From NCBI RefSeq assembly GCF_946887195.1, contig NZ_CAMPKE010000001.1, positions 1 to 64,000 on the forward strand: a stretch of 64,000 nt of DNA. The letters run 5' to 3'. The translations under genes were made by a program, and so were the position numbers. Position 1 is the stretch's first letter; the number at the start of each line of letters is the position of its first letter. The DNA comes from an uncultured Halomonas sp. (GTDB lineage Bacteria > Pseudomonadota > Gammaproteobacteria > Pseudomonadales > Halomonadaceae). Below, piece after piece: positions 41,806 to 51,572 of this stretch. The notes below the pieces were generated by a model that saw only the letters and a program-made list of their open reading frames with translations, made no database searches and had not been told where the DNA came from.

Positions 41806-42252
41806 ATGCAATTCACCCACCTTCTGATCGTTTGCACGGGCAATATCTGCCGCAGCCCGGTGGCGGCGGCCCTACTCAAGGGCCGTCTGCCACAGCTCAC
41901 CATCGAATCAGCCGGGCTGGGTGCACTCGTTGGCAACGGCGTCGACGACTCGGCGAGAGCGCTGGCGGAGGCGGCGGGGCTGGATGTCAGCCAGCACCAG
42001 GCGCGACAGATTACCCCGGAAATGATTCAACGGGCCGACCTGGTGCTGGTCATGAGCGAAGGGCAACGTCTAGCCGTAGGCAAACTCGTGCCGGCAGCCA
42101 TCGGTAAAACCCTTCTCTTTGGACATTGGCTGGGTGAGGGCGGCAGGGGCGAAGAGATTCCCGACCCCTACCGCAAGAGCCGCGAGGCCTTCGAACATGT
42201 TTATCGTCAGCTCGAGCGTGCCGCCAACGCATGGCAACGCAGGCTTGGCTGA
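41806..42252 (+). CDS. wzb: Low-molecular-weight protein tyrosine phosphatase Wzb (148 aa)
   Basis: Dephosphorylates the C-terminal tyrosines of the Wzc kinase, which cycles during polymer export. The P-loop CTGNICRS (C-x5-R-S) is near the N terminus in LLIVCTGNICRSPVAAALL. The general-acid aspartate is in IPDPYRKSREAFEHVY. Length and order (wza-wzb-wzc) are those of group 1/4 capsule loci. The ATG at 41806 is preferred to the overlapping GTG at 41803, which shares its G with the wza stop. Confidence 0.95.
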   Translation: MQFTHLLIVCTGNICRSPVAAALLKGRLPQLTIESAGLGALVGNGVDDSARALAEAAGLDVSQHQARQITPEMIQRADLVLVMSEGQRLAVGKLVPAAIGKTLLFGHWLGEGGRGEEIPDPYRKSREAFEHVYRQLERAANAWQRRLG

Positions 42253-42299
42253 CACTTTCTCGCGTTACTCCGTTTCGTTCTCCGCTTCAGGTATTCTTC

Positions 42300-44540
42300 A
42301 TGACCCAGAAACAGCTTATACCTCATGCCACTCGTAACAGTGATGAAATCGATCTCAGCCGCCAGCTAGGGATACTGGTCGACCATAAATGGTTGATCAT
42401 CAGCATCACGGGGCTGTTTGCAATCGCTGGGGTCGTTTACGCGCTGCTGGCCACACCGATCTATCGCGCCGATGCGTTGGTGCAGGTCGAGAATGCCGCA
42501 CCATCGAACCCTCTGGCCGATGTGACCAGCCTTCTGGGGCAGGAGCCGCCGTCGCAATCGGAAATCGAGATCATCCGCTCACGTATGGTGCTAGGCCGTG
42601 CGGTGGATATTCTCAATCTCGACCTGATCGTCGAACCGGTGAGAGTGCCGATCATCGGTGGCTTCTTGAGCCGCATCGGCGTCGAGCGCCCCGGGCCTGC
42701 CATCGGTTCGTTCTTCGAACGCATCGGGATGGAGCGGCCCGAGTTCACCAAAGGTTGGGGGTATACCTGGGCCGGCGAGACGATCGACGTCGCGGCCATG
42801 CCGGTCACCGAGGCTTACCTGGGTGAAACCTTTACGCTCGAGGTGCTCAGTGATCAGCGCTACGCCTTGTATTACGAGGATACAAAACTCGGCGAGGGCG
42901 GCACGGGCACGGCGGTGGAGTTCCTGGGAGGCGATGTCAGCTTGACGGTCGAGGCGATCGACGCAGCGCCCGGAGCGACCTTCACGCTCTCCCATATCCG
43001 GCGTTTGATGGCGATAGCCGACGTCAGGGAGAACTTGACGATTACCGAGCAGGGTCAGGAAACCGGCATTCTCAACTGGGGACTGACCAACCCGGAGCCG
43101 TCACAGGCCGAGACCACGCTGAGAACCATTTCCGATATTTACGTGACGCAAAATATCCAGCGCCAATCCGAGGAGGCGCGCAATAGCCTGGAATTCCTCA
43201 GTCAGCAGGTGCCAGCGGTACGTGAAGATCTACGTCAGGCGGAAAACCGACTCAATGAGTACCGAACGGCTCAGGGCAGCGTCGATCTCAGCCTGGAAAC
43301 GCAATCCGTGCTCGAGCGCCTGGTCAACCTGGAGGCTCAACTCAACGAGCTGGAGTTCGCCGAAGCGGAGATTTCCCGGCGCTTTACTCCGAGCCACCCC
43401 ACTTATGCGGCACTGCTCGAGAAGAAAGCCCAGTTGCAGAATGAGCGGGCCAACCTGGAAAGCCAGATCGATAGCCTGCCCGAAACCCAGCAGGAGATCC
43501 TGCGCCTGCAGCGCGATGTATCGGTGACCCAGGAAATCTACGTGCAATTGCTCAACAAAGTGCAGGAGATGCAAATTGCCGAGGCAAGCACGGTAGGTAA
43601 CGTACGGGTTCTGGACGAAGCCCAGGTCTTCCCGCAGCCCGTGTCCCCCAATAAAAAGCTGATCGTCGTGTTGGCCATTCTACTGGGTGGCATGTTCGCC
43701 ATGGGGCTGGTACTGCTTCGCGCCATACTCAACCGCGGTATAGAAACATCGGATCAGCTCGAGCAACTGGGATTGCCGGTATATGCCACCGTGCCGCTCT
43801 CCGAAGAGCAGGATAAGCTCAATAACCGCATCAAGCGCGGCGGAGCTCGGCGGAATTCCGCCGCCACGACATTGCTGGCCGAGCGCAATCCCACCGATAC
43901 CTCTGTCGAGGCGCTGCGTGGGCTGCGTACCAGCCTGCATTTCGCCATGCTGGAAGGGGATGACAACCGCCTGATGATCACTGGTCCGAGCCCGGGGATC
44001 GGCAAGAGTTTTATCTCGGTCAACCTGGCCGCCGTGTGTGCCCAGACCGGCCAGCGCGTGTTGGTCATCGACGCCGATATGCGCAAAGGAAACATTCATA
44101 AAATGTTTGGCGAAATATCCGAAGGCGGGCTGAGTGAAGTGCTCGCCGGCCGCCAGGCATTTGGCGAAATGATACGTTCCGTCCAGGGTATCGAGAACCT
44201 GCATTATCTTTCGCGTGGCATCGCGCCGCCCAATCCCTCCGAGCTGCTGGTTACCTCGCAGTTCACGCAACTGCTGGACGATGTCAGCCAATATTACGAT
44301 CTGGTGATTATCGACACGCCGCCGGTTCTCGCCGTGACCGATGCCGCCATTATCGGTAAGCAGGTGAGTACCACGCTGATGGTCGCACGGTATCAACTCA
44401 ATCCGCCCAAGGAGATCGAACTCGCCATGCGGCGTCTGCAAACCGGTGGCGTAACGGTCAAGGGTGCGGTTCTCAATGCGCTCGAGCGCAAGGCAGCCAC
44501 GGCGTATGGCTATGGTTACTACACCTATTCCTATAAATGA
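42300..44540 (+). CDS. wzc: Tyrosine autokinase and chain-length regulator Wzc (746 aa)
   Basis: Inner-membrane PCP-2a co-polymerase with a fused BY-kinase domain; it sets polymer length and couples Wzy polymerisation to Wza export. An N-terminal Wzz domain has a first membrane helix (about 30-52, WLIISITGLFAIAGVVYALLA). A long periplasmic coiled-coil section follows (about 270-440), then a second membrane helix (KKLIVVLAILLGGMFAMGLVLL). The kinase domain has Walker A GPSPGIGKS (from 562), Walker A' VLVIDADMRKG (from about 587), and Walker B LVIIDTPPV (about 670). The tail YGYGYYTYSYK holds five tyrosines for trans-autophosphorylation. A longer reading begins inside wzb; the ATG at 42300 with upstream AGGT is preferred. 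Confidence 0.95.
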   Translation: MTQKQLIPHATRNSDEIDLSRQLGILVDHKWLIISITGLFAIAGVVYALLATPIYRADALVQVENAAPSNPLADVTSLLGQEPPSQSEIEIIRSRMVLGRAVDILNLDLIVEPVRVPIIGGFLSRIGVERPGPAIGSFFERIGMERPEFTKGWGYTWAGETIDVAAMPVTEAYLGETFTLEVLSDQRYALYYEDTKLGEGGTGTAVEFLGGDVSLTVEAIDAAPGATFTLSHIRRLMAIADVRENLTITEQGQETGILNWGLTNPEPSQAETTLRTISDIYVTQNIQRQSEEARNSLEFLSQQVPAVREDLRQAENRLNEYRTAQGSVDLSLETQSVLERLVNLEAQLNELEFAEAEISRRFTPSHPTYAALLEKKAQLQNERANLESQIDSLPETQQEILRLQRDVSVTQEIYVQLLNKVQEMQIAEASTVGNVRVLDEAQVFPQPVSPNKKLIVVLAILLGGMFAMGLVLLRAILNRGIETSDQLEQLGLPVYATVPLSEEQDKLNNRIKRGGARRNSAATTLLAERNPTDTSVEALRGLRTSLHFAMLEGDDNRLMITGPSPGIGKSFISVNLAAVCAQTGQRVLVIDADMRKGNIHKMFGEISEGGLSEVLAGRQAFGEMIRSVQGIENLHYLSRGIAPPNPSELLVTSQFTQLLDDVSQYYDLVIIDTPPVLAVTDAAIIGKQVSTTLMVARYQLNPPKEIELAMRRLQTGGVTVKGAVLNALERKAATAYGYGYYTYSYK

Positions 44541-44684
44541 CTGGGCCTGGTTAGCCACGCACGGGCCTCTATCCAAGCCGCGTTACTGAAATACGAATGA
44601 AGGCGCTCGAGAGTCAATCGCCAGAGCCGCAGTCCAACAGAAAGCCATATTTACCATGGAAGTTTGAGGTTACTGTAAATAACT

Positions 44685-45989
44685 ATGCTTAAAGGACTAA
44701 GAAAAGACGGCCTGTTCTCTGGCGCTTTCATCTATTTGATATCCAATATCTTGAATGCTGCGATTCCTTTCCTGCTACTGCCAGTCCTCACTCGGTATCT
44801 GGAACCGGAAGGGTATGGGCAAGTGGCCATGTTCCAGACATTGATCTCCGCATTGGCTGCCTTTACCGGCCTGAATACAATCGCCGCAGCAAATAGAATA
44901 TATTACGATGATCTACAGCGTCAGGAAATGGCGGACTATGTTAGTGCCTGCGTACAGATACTGATAGTCAGCAGCTTGCTGGTTTTTTTAGCAGTTTCCT
45001 TCTTTCGAATACCCTTATCCAGAGAGTTGGGCATAGACCCGTTTTGGATATTGATGGGTATCCTGGTCTCTGCAGCAACTTTCCTGGTCCGCTTGAGGCT
45101 GGGGCAATGGCAAGTCAGAAAGCAAGCCACCAAATATGGTGCTATGCAGATCGCCATGAGTCTGTTGAATGCCTTGGTTTCATTATTTTTGGTCGTTGTC
45201 CTGGTTTATGGTCCAGAGGGGAGAATGATTGGCCAAAGCATAGCCCCACTTATGATTGGTCTATTGGCCTTGTTTCTACTTAGAAGGGATGGGTTGCTCT
45301 CCTTTTCCTGGAAGCCAGGTTTTATAAAGGATGCCATGCAATTTGGCGTTCCTTTGATTCCCCATGTAGCGGGCATTTTTTTACTTTCAATGGTAGATAG
45401 ATTGGTAGTCAATAAATACCTTGGTTTGGAAAGTGCCGGCATCTATATGGTGGCGGTACAGCTGACCATGGTCATGGGCATTCTATTCGATGCATTCAAT
45501 AAAGCGTACATGCCTTGGCTATTCGAAAAGCTAAAAGAGAATGATATCCATGTTAAAGCGAAAATCGTGAACTGGACGTATGGTTATTTTCTCTTGGCAC
45601 TTGTCATCGCGGTCACAGTGGCCTTGCTCGGGCCAACCGCAGTCGTTTGGCTGGCTGGCGATCGCTATTCCGCTGCAGCAAGTATCATGGGCTGGCTAGC
45701 TTTGGGACAGGCCTTTAATGGAATGTACCTGATGGTAACCAATTATATGTTTTATAGTAAACGAACGGGTATTCTATCCGTAGCTACCATTAGCTCCGGC
45801 CTGTTAAACTTACTACTTTTAGTCATGTTAGTTCCGGCTCTTGGCCTGGAAGGAGCCGCAATGTCTTTTGCCATTGTCATGATAATCCGTTTTTTATGCA
45901 CTTGGCTATTGGCTCAGAAATGCTTCCCCATGCCTTGGTTTGCAACACCGCGCATATTTATTGCTAAAGAAATCAGTAGGTTTTTCTAA
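44685..45989 (+). CDS. wzx: Wzx-type oligosaccharide flippase (434 aa)
   Basis: MOP-superfamily integral membrane protein that flips undecaprenyl-linked repeat units to the periplasm. About twelve membrane helices are apparent, starting with GAFIYLISNILNAAIPFLLLPVLTRYLEPEGYGQVAMF (in outline); the PVLTRYLxPExYGxVA block is the classic Wzx N terminus. GVPLIPHVAGIFLLSMVDRLVVNKYLGLESAGIYMVA (in outline) is the conserved central region. It lies 144 bases after wzc. Base composition falls here and codon use becomes AT-rich, which suggests a more recently acquired glycan-specific block. Confidence 0.92.
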   Translation: MLKGLRKDGLFSGAFIYLISNILNAAIPFLLLPVLTRYLEPEGYGQVAMFQTLISALAAFTGLNTIAAANRIYYDDLQRQEMADYVSACVQILIVSSLLVFLAVSFFRIPLSRELGIDPFWILMGILVSAATFLVRLRLGQWQVRKQATKYGAMQIAMSLLNALVSLFLVVVLVYGPEGRMIGQSIAPLMIGLLALFLLRRDGLLSFSWKPGFIKDAMQFGVPLIPHVAGIFLLSMVDRLVVNKYLGLESAGIYMVAVQLTMVMGILFDAFNKAYMPWLFEKLKENDIHVKAKIVNWTYGYFLLALVIAVTVALLGPTAVVWLAGDRYSAAASIMGWLALGQAFNGMYLMVTNYMFYSKRTGILSVATISSGLLNLLLLVMLVPALGLEGAAMSFAIVMIIRFLCTWLLAQKCFPMPWFATPRIFIAKEISRFF

Positions 45990-46000
45990 GGAGCGCCTCA

Positions 46001-47032
46001 ATGAGGCTTAACTTATTCGTTATCGAATCACCTCTTCAGGCGATTTCCGCTTATGAGGCCAGGCAGAAGCTCTGTGTTGAAGATGAAAGCGTTATACTCA
46101 TAAGGCTATGGGGAGGTCGCCGTAAAGAGAACGACAATCAAATAAAAAAAGTGGTGGATTATTTTAAGTGGAAAAATGTCATATATTTCAATACATGTGC
46201 CAAAAATTTTTTCGGCATGCACATGAAGATAATCAAGAATATAGCCAGCGTTTCGGGAAAGTTTAAAGGAAAAATAAATAGCATTTATTTGGGCGATTTC
46301 AATAGTGATTGGATGCATTATTTGAAATGCTCGGTTCGGCCTGATGATGTTTTTTTGTTAGATGATGGCACCAATACCATCTTTGCTTATAATGATCACA
46401 TTTCCAAGAATGTTTATTGGCCGAAAAAGGAGAGAAGCCTTGCCAGGCAATGGTTGCATAACTTTCTTTACTTTCCTTTTTATAACAAAAAGCATGCCGA
46501 GAAGAGAATTACCATCTTCAGTAGCTTCGACTTGTGTGATAGCGATCCATTTGTAATAAAGAATACTTATGAAGAGCTAAAGAAGAAAATGAATGAAAAG
46601 TTTTTCATGGAAAACGAAGTTTATTATTTCGGAGCTAAATATAGCGAGTCGGGAATAATGAGTAGGCAGGATGAGTTGAGTTTTATAGCTAGGGTGATCG
46701 ATTACTATAAAAATATTGGAAATAAATTTATTTATATTCCGCATAGGGACGAGGAGCAGGATAAGTTGGCAGCTATAGAGCAATTGGGGGATGTGCTTAT
46801 AAAAAAGCTGAGCATGCCTGCGGAGCTTTATTTGATGACAAATGAGGAAGTGCCAGCCAATATAGGTGGTGCATATACAAGTGTTCTGTTAAACCTGAAG
46901 GTCATGTTCAGTAGTTTCTCACTACTATCATTTCGAATCCCTTATTCAATTGTCGATGAAAAGCATCTTGGTCCCGTGATTCAAGTATATGAGAACTATT
47001 CAAAGACTGGTATCGATGTGGTCGATATTTAA
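46001..47032 (+). CDS. Putative GT52/polysialyltransferase-like glycosyltransferase (343 aa)
   Basis: I cannot place this protein with certainty. It begins MRLNLFVIESPLQAISAYEA, as do GT52 and related bacterial sialyltransferase-like enzymes, which open with an ESPLQ segment. It has an acidic-acidic-glycine motif in VFLLDDGTNTI, comparable to the D/E-D/E-G motif of those families. It also has FIYIPHRDEEQDKL in the position of their HP motif, and GGAYTSVLLNL in the position of their S/T motif. No signal peptide or membrane helix is seen. It is AT-rich like its neighbours and lies between wzx and wzy. Because the next operon makes a CMP-activated nonulosonic acid, a nonulosonic-acid transferase is my favoured reading. 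An unrelated polysaccharide-modifying protein remains possible. Confidence 0.6.
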   Translation: MRLNLFVIESPLQAISAYEARQKLCVEDESVILIRLWGGRRKENDNQIKKVVDYFKWKNVIYFNTCAKNFFGMHMKIIKNIASVSGKFKGKINSIYLGDFNSDWMHYLKCSVRPDDVFLLDDGTNTIFAYNDHISKNVYWPKKERSLARQWLHNFLYFPFYNKKHAEKRITIFSSFDLCDSDPFVIKNTYEELKKKMNEKFFMENEVYYFGAKYSESGIMSRQDELSFIARVIDYYKNIGNKFIYIPHRDEEQDKLAAIEQLGDVLIKKLSMPAELYLMTNEEVPANIGGAYTSVLLNLKVMFSSFSLLSFRIPYSIVDEKHLGPVIQVYENYSKTGIDVVDI

Positions 47033-47141
47033 ATGATAAGTATCCGTTAACCTGATCTTCAGCCAATAGAAGTTTTTGAACAGCCAGGGATGGCTTCTTA
47101 TGGCAGTATTTAATGGGCTATGCTTGTAAGAGGTGCGCAAC

Positions 47142-48299
47142 GTGAATTTTTTTATTTATACCGTTGGTTTCCTGCTTTTTTTCATGGCTACCTTCGTTAA
47201 TGATTATAATATTGAAGGGTTCCCGGTATTTTATTTAATCTGGTTCTCGATAGTGCTTTTCAGATTGCTCTTGGAAATAGATATTCGACCTTTCGAATTT
47301 CTTTCTCAAGTTTTATTATTTGTTGTACTTCAGCCGCCTTTTTTCGTTGAATTCTTCGATACTGAAAACGTTTATATACATGGATATCTCTTCGCGGTTT
47401 TATATATAAATGCAGTATTTTTAATACCGTATTTTATGTCCAAGGCCACGTATTTGCGCTTGGTAATAATTGCAATTTTTTTAGCTGTCTCAGCCATTTC
47501 TCTGCTAAGTGTCGTTCAAGGCGATAACCGAGCGACAATCTATTTCGGGCCGAACGTTCTCTATAGGATTTACGGATTGCTGTTTGCGCTATTTTTATTA
47601 AGTTATTATTTCGAAGATAAATTCTTTCTCAATAAAAGCCTTTTTTGGCTCGTCTTCGTAATGTTCGTAATAAGCTTGGTTGCGACTGGCTCACGCGGTG
47701 CCATCGTCGTTTTCGGTATACCCTTTGTTTACCTTCTACTCAAGAAGGGCGCCTTTCAAATAAAAACCTTACATGTGCTATTTGCGCTAGTTCCTGCCTT
47801 GGCAGCCTTGTGTTATTTCATTTTGACAAATCTCGATATGTTCTGGAGGTTATTCTATTTTGACTTGGAGGGCGAAAGTATTGGCGCCAGGCTGGAGTAT
47901 TTGAACCTGACATTGGAGTATGCGAGAAATTTCTCCTTCAGCCTGGACTATATATTTGGTCAATCCAGTCTGAACCCTCTCTGGAGCAATTATCCACACA
48001 ATTTTGCATTGGAGTCGTTCGTATATGGTGGGTTGTGGATGCTAATGGTTGTCATGCTGCCGCTCATTGTCTTTATTTATAATGCTTTTTTCACCCGAGA
48101 AAAATTTTATATTATTTTGTTTTTTGTGTACCTTCCGATTTTTATTGGAGCCAGCGTATCAGGTAATCTAACCTATAATTTCCCGGTGATATCCGTTCCT
48201 TTTGTGGCCTTTGTCTATGCCTTCCTTAGTGCCGGTCGGTCCGATATTCCAAGCATGGGCGTGTTCAATAATGCTCGCACCAATGGTTGGGTTATTTGA
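47142..48299 (+). CDS. wzy: Wzy-type polysaccharide polymerase (385 aa)
   Basis: Integral membrane protein with about ten to twelve helices that joins repeat units in the periplasm. Diagnostic features are LVATGSRGAIVVFGIPFVYLLL, a helix containing the GSRGA motif, and the large periplasmic loop ending in LWSNYPHNFALESFVYGGLWML (in outline), where PHNxxLE is the motif shared by Wzy and O-antigen ligases. In this operon with wzx, a polymerase is the natural choice. Start uncertain: GTG at 47142 has AAGAGG eight bases upstream, while GTG at 47133 is also in frame. Very AT-rich. Confidence 0.85.
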   Translation: MNFFIYTVGFLLFFMATFVNDYNIEGFPVFYLIWFSIVLFRLLLEIDIRPFEFLSQVLLFVVLQPPFFVEFFDTENVYIHGYLFAVLYINAVFLIPYFMSKATYLRLVIIAIFLAVSAISLLSVVQGDNRATIYFGPNVLYRIYGLLFALFLLSYYFEDKFFLNKSLFWLVFVMFVISLVATGSRGAIVVFGIPFVYLLLKKGAFQIKTLHVLFALVPALAALCYFILTNLDMFWRLFYFDLEGESIGARLEYLNLTLEYARNFSFSLDYIFGQSSLNPLWSNYPHNFALESFVYGGLWMLMVVMLPLIVFIYNAFFTREKFYIILFFVYLPIFIGASVSGNLTYNFPVISVPFVAFVYAFLSAGRSDIPSMGVFNNARTNGWVI

Positions 48300-48386
48300 T
48301 GCGTGGCATTATTTTCCTGCCGGTTTAAAAAGTGACGACGCGCTCGTATAAATAATTTCTGAATTAATAATCGTACAGAGAGCTTT

Positions 48387-49319
48387 ATGACTAACAAAAT
48401 TGCGGTTGTCATTCCTACTCATAATAGAAATTCCGATCTAAAGAAAGCAGTCGACAGCGTTCTAGCACAGACGAAGCTGCCGAATGAATTGATCGTCATC
48501 GACGATGGATCAACTCCGCCAGTGACCAAAGAAATTTTTAGGGGTGCCTCTGATGAGATAGCTTGTCGTTTGATAAGAAACGAAGTGCCGAAAGGAGCGA
48601 ATCATGCCAGGAATTTAGGCGTTACGTCGGCTGAGGGAAGTTTCATAGCGTTTCTTGACGATGATGATGAGTTTAAAGAAGACAAGATAGAGATGCTTGT
48701 AGACGCGATCGATAAAAATACTGACGCAGATGTTTTTTATCATCCCGCTGAAATTCATATGGTCAAGGAAGGTATCGTATATATCTCCAAACCTAAAAAT
48801 TTCAAGCCAGATGAAGACATCTTTCGTACATTATTGATATCGAACAGAATCGGCGGCACTCCGATGGTGACTGTCAGAAAGGCGGCGCTGATCGATATAG
48901 GCATTTTCGATGAGCAAATGCCAGCGTTACAAGATTACGAACTTTGGTTGCGCTTGGCAAAGGCAGGATATAAATTCAAGCTAATCGATAGGCCTCTTAC
49001 AAAATACCACTACGTGACGAGTCGAAGCAGTATATCCAAAAGCATCGCAGTCAGTTTGAAGGCCATTGATTTGATTGAGCAGAAGTACAGCCTGGAGTAT
49101 TCAAATCTTTCGGATTTGGAAAAAAAACAGTATGCAGAGTGGAAGAACAAAAAATTAATTCATAAGTCTCTTCTTAATGGGCAGGCCTTTAAAGCGTTTC
49201 AGTTGCAAGTTGCACAATTTTTTTCGTCTCCTGGTTTGAAGCACTTGTTAGCCGTTTTCGCAATTATGCTGGGTCCAAAATTCGTTTATAAAATAAAAGC
49301 TGTGGCTGGCAGGTTCTAG
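48387..49319 (+). CDS. GT2-family glycosyltransferase (310 aa)
   Basis: Cytoplasmic GT-A transferase that adds one sugar of the repeat unit. It opens with KIAVVIPTHNRNSDLKKAVDSVL, followed by PNELIVIDDGSTPP, KGANHARNLGVTSAEGSFIAFLDDDDEF (in outline), where the DDDD stretch is the DxD metal site, and LPALQDYELWLRLAKAGYKF, which holds the ED-like catalytic base region of the family (here QDYE). The C-terminal tail is helical and basic. It follows wzy by 87 bases. Donor and acceptor cannot be deduced. Confidence 0.88.
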   Translation: MTNKIAVVIPTHNRNSDLKKAVDSVLAQTKLPNELIVIDDGSTPPVTKEIFRGASDEIACRLIRNEVPKGANHARNLGVTSAEGSFIAFLDDDDEFKEDKIEMLVDAIDKNTDADVFYHPAEIHMVKEGIVYISKPKNFKPDEDIFRTLLISNRIGGTPMVTVRKAALIDIGIFDEQMPALQDYELWLRLAKAGYKFKLIDRPLTKYHYVTSRSSISKSIAVSLKAIDLIEQKYSLEYSNLSDLEKKQYAEWKNKKLIHKSLLNGQAFKAFQLQVAQFFSSPGLKHLLAVFAIMLGPKFVYKIKAVAGRF

Positions 49320-49375
49320 TCTCCTTCAGACTTTGATTGCGATTTACTTGCTTAGATGATTTTATAGGTTATGTC

Positions 49376-50155
49376 ATGCCGATGATTTCCGTTATAATGC
49401 CGGCCTTTAATTCTGAGCGATTCATTGTCAGCTCGATAGAATCCGTCCAGCGTCAATCTTTTCCCGATTGGGAATTGGTAATCGTGGATGATTGTTCTAC
49501 TGATCAATCCTTTTCTATCATAGAAGAAATGAGTCAGGCGGATAGCCGAATTAAATTGCTGCGCCTTGATGCGAATGGCGGAGCGGCAGTAGCCAGAAAC
49601 GCCGGAATTCAGCATGCGCAAGGTCGTTATATTGCTTTTCTCGATAGCGACGATACCTGGTTGCCTTATAAATTGGAGAGGCAGCTTGAATTCATACGCC
49701 ACAAAAAAGCAGCCTTCGTTTTTTCCGCTTATAGAAAGGTGGACGATAAAGGCAACGATCTGGGAATCGTCGGTGTACCTGAGAAAGTAACCTATCATAA
49801 ATTACTGAAAAGCTGCGTAATAGGCTGTTTGACAGTGATGTACGATACGCATGCGCTTGGTAAGGTCGAGATGCCACTTATCAGGAAGCGGCAGGATTTT
49901 GGGCTATGGTTGCGGTTGTTAAAAAGAGCCGATTATGCCTACGGCCAGAACGAGGTGTTGGCTGAGTATACGGTTAGAGTGGATTCCATATCGTTTAACA
50001 AGAAAAGTGCGGCCAGTTATCAATGGAAACTTTATCGCGAAGTTGAGCGGCTCTCTCTACTGCAGTCTTGCTATTATTTTGCGCATTACGCAGCGCTGGG
50101 AATGTTGAAAGCAAAGTGTCCTGCTTTTGCTAGAGGAATGGGTATTCTCGATTAA
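49376..50155 (+). CDS. GT2-family glycosyltransferase (259 aa)
   Basis: A second GT-A transferase of the repeat unit. Motifs in order: [25 protein letters not shown] (in outline), [43 protein letters not shown] (in outline) with DSDD as metal site, and [25 protein letters not shown] (in outline) with the RQDFGLWL acceptor-side motif seen in WcaA-like enzymes. The ATG at 49376 is chosen because it follows TAGGTT and starts right at the first strand. It ends 19 bases before ugd; the AT-rich block ends at about this point. Confidence 0.88.
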   Translation: MPMISVIMPAFNSERFIVSSIESVQRQSFPDWELVIVDDCSTDQSFSIIEEMSQADSRIKLLRLDANGGAAVARNAGIQHAQGRYIAFLDSDDTWLPYKLERQLEFIRHKKAAFVFSAYRKVDDKGNDLGIVGVPEKVTYHKLLKSCVIGCLTVMYDTHALGKVEMPLIRKRQDFGLWLRLLKRADYAYGQNEVLAEYTVRVDSISFNKKSAASYQWKLYREVERLSLLQSCYYFAHYAALGMLKAKCPAFARGMGILD

Positions 50156-50174
50156 CTGTATTGTGGAGGAAAGA

Positions 50175-51572
50175 ATGAAGATCACTATTTTTGGTACAGG
50201 CTATGTGGGGCTGGTGACCGGGGCTTGCCTGGCCGATGTAGGACACAATGTGCTGTGCATGGATATCGATGAGGGCAAGGTCGCACGCCTGATCGATGGC
50301 AACATTCCTATTTTCGAACCGGGCCTGGAAGGCTTGGTGAAGCAGGGCATCGCTAGCGGGCGGTTACGATTCACTTCCGATGCCAGTGATGCGGTCTCTT
50401 TTGGGGTTCTGCAGTTTATCGCCGTAGGCACACCCCCCGACGAGGATGGCAGTGCCGATCTGCAGTACGTGCTAGCGGTGGCTAACACCATCGGCAAGCA
50501 TATGAACGAATACAAGGTCGTGATCAATAAATCCACCGTGCCGGTGGGCACCGCTGACAAGGTTGACGACGCGCTGAGGCAGGTGCTTGCCTCGCGAGAT
50601 TGCGATCTGGCGTTCGATGTCTGCTCCAATCCTGAATTCCTGAAGGAGGGCGCGGCCATCGACGATTTCACCAAAGGCGCGCGAATCGTGGTGGGTACCG
50701 ATTCCGAGCATGTCGAAGCGCTGATGCGTGAGTGCTACGCACCTTACAACCGAAATCGAGAAAAACTGATATTCATGGATGTACGTAGCGCCGAGCTGAC
50801 CAAGTACGCGGCCAACGCCATGCTGGCGACCAAGATCAGCTTCATGAACGAGATCGCCAATCTCGCGGAACGCCTGGGAGCGGATATCGAGCAGGTGCGC
50901 CATGGGATCGGCTCCGATCCGCGCATCGGTTATCACTTCATCTATCCCGGTTGCGGCTATGGGGGCTCGTGCTTTCCCAAGGATGTGCAGGCATTGGGGC
51001 GTACAGCCAACCAGGTCGGTTATGAGGCGGCATTGCTGGCTGCCGTGGAGGCAGTCAACCAGCGCCAAAAAAGCACGCTATTCAATAAACTGGCACAGGC
51101 CTTCGATGGTGATCTAAGGGACAGGAATATTGCCTTGTGGGGGCTCTCCTTCAAGCCCAATACCGACGATATGCGCGATGCGCCCAGTCGGGTATTGATG
51201 GAAGCGTTATGGGCCGTCGGCGCCAGGGTGCAAGCCTACGACCCAGAGGCCATGCAAGAGTGCCGTCGAATCTATGGCGAGCGGGACGACCTGATGTTGG
51301 TCAACGATCGCGAGAGCGCGGTACGGGGTGCCGATGCCCTGGTGATCTGCACGGAATGGAAGGCGTTTCGCACGGTTGATTTCGATTGGCTGCAACAGCA
51401 GCTGACGATGTCGGTCGTCGTCGATGGCCGTAATCTCTATGACCCATCCGATGTCAAACGTGCCGGTCTCTCCTACTTTGCGGTGGGGCGTGGCGATTCG
51501 CTGCGCCAGCCCAATCGGCTGGCGAACAAGCCGACCAGCGACCTTCGCCCTAGCGGGGTTTCCCAGTGCTGA
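50175..51572 (+). CDS. ugd: UDP-glucose 6-dehydrogenase (465 aa)
   Basis: Converts UDP-glucose to UDP-glucuronate with two NAD+; the product is an acidic building block for the polymer. The NAD site [20 protein letters not shown] is at the N terminus. The substrate loop [14 protein letters not shown] follows, and the catalytic cysteine (about residue 266) is in [26 protein letters not shown] in the C-terminal domain is standard. The ATG at 50175 follows GTGGAGG. GC-rich codon use resumes here. The 3' end overlaps the aminotransferase start by seven bases, indicating coupling. Confidence 0.95.
   Translation: MKITIFGTGYVGLVTGACLADVGHNVLCMDIDEGKVARLIDGNIPIFEPGLEGLVKQGIASGRLRFTSDASDAVSFGVLQFIAVGTPPDEDGSADLQYVLAVANTIGKHMNEYKVVINKSTVPVGTADKVDDALRQVLASRDCDLAFDVCSNPEFLKEGAAIDDFTKGARIVVGTDSEHVEALMRECYAPYNRNREKLIFMDVRSAELTKYAANAMLATKISFMNEIANLAERLGADIEQVRHGIGSDPRIGYHFIYPGCGYGGSCFPKDVQALGRTANQVGYEAALLAAVEAVNQRQKSTLFNKLAQAFDGDLRDRNIALWGLSFKPNTDDMRDAPSRVLMEALWAVGARVQAYDPEAMQECRRIYGERDDLMLVNDRESAVRGADALVICTEWKAFRTVDFDWLQQQLTMSVVVDGRNLYDPSDVKRAGLSYFAVGRGDSLRQPNRLANKPTSDLRPSGVSQC

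Noticed and set aside
42231..42300. Extended N terminus of wzc starting inside wzb
   Set aside because: The extra 23 residues have no resemblance to Wzc N termini and the ATG at 42300 has a better-placed ribosome-binding site.
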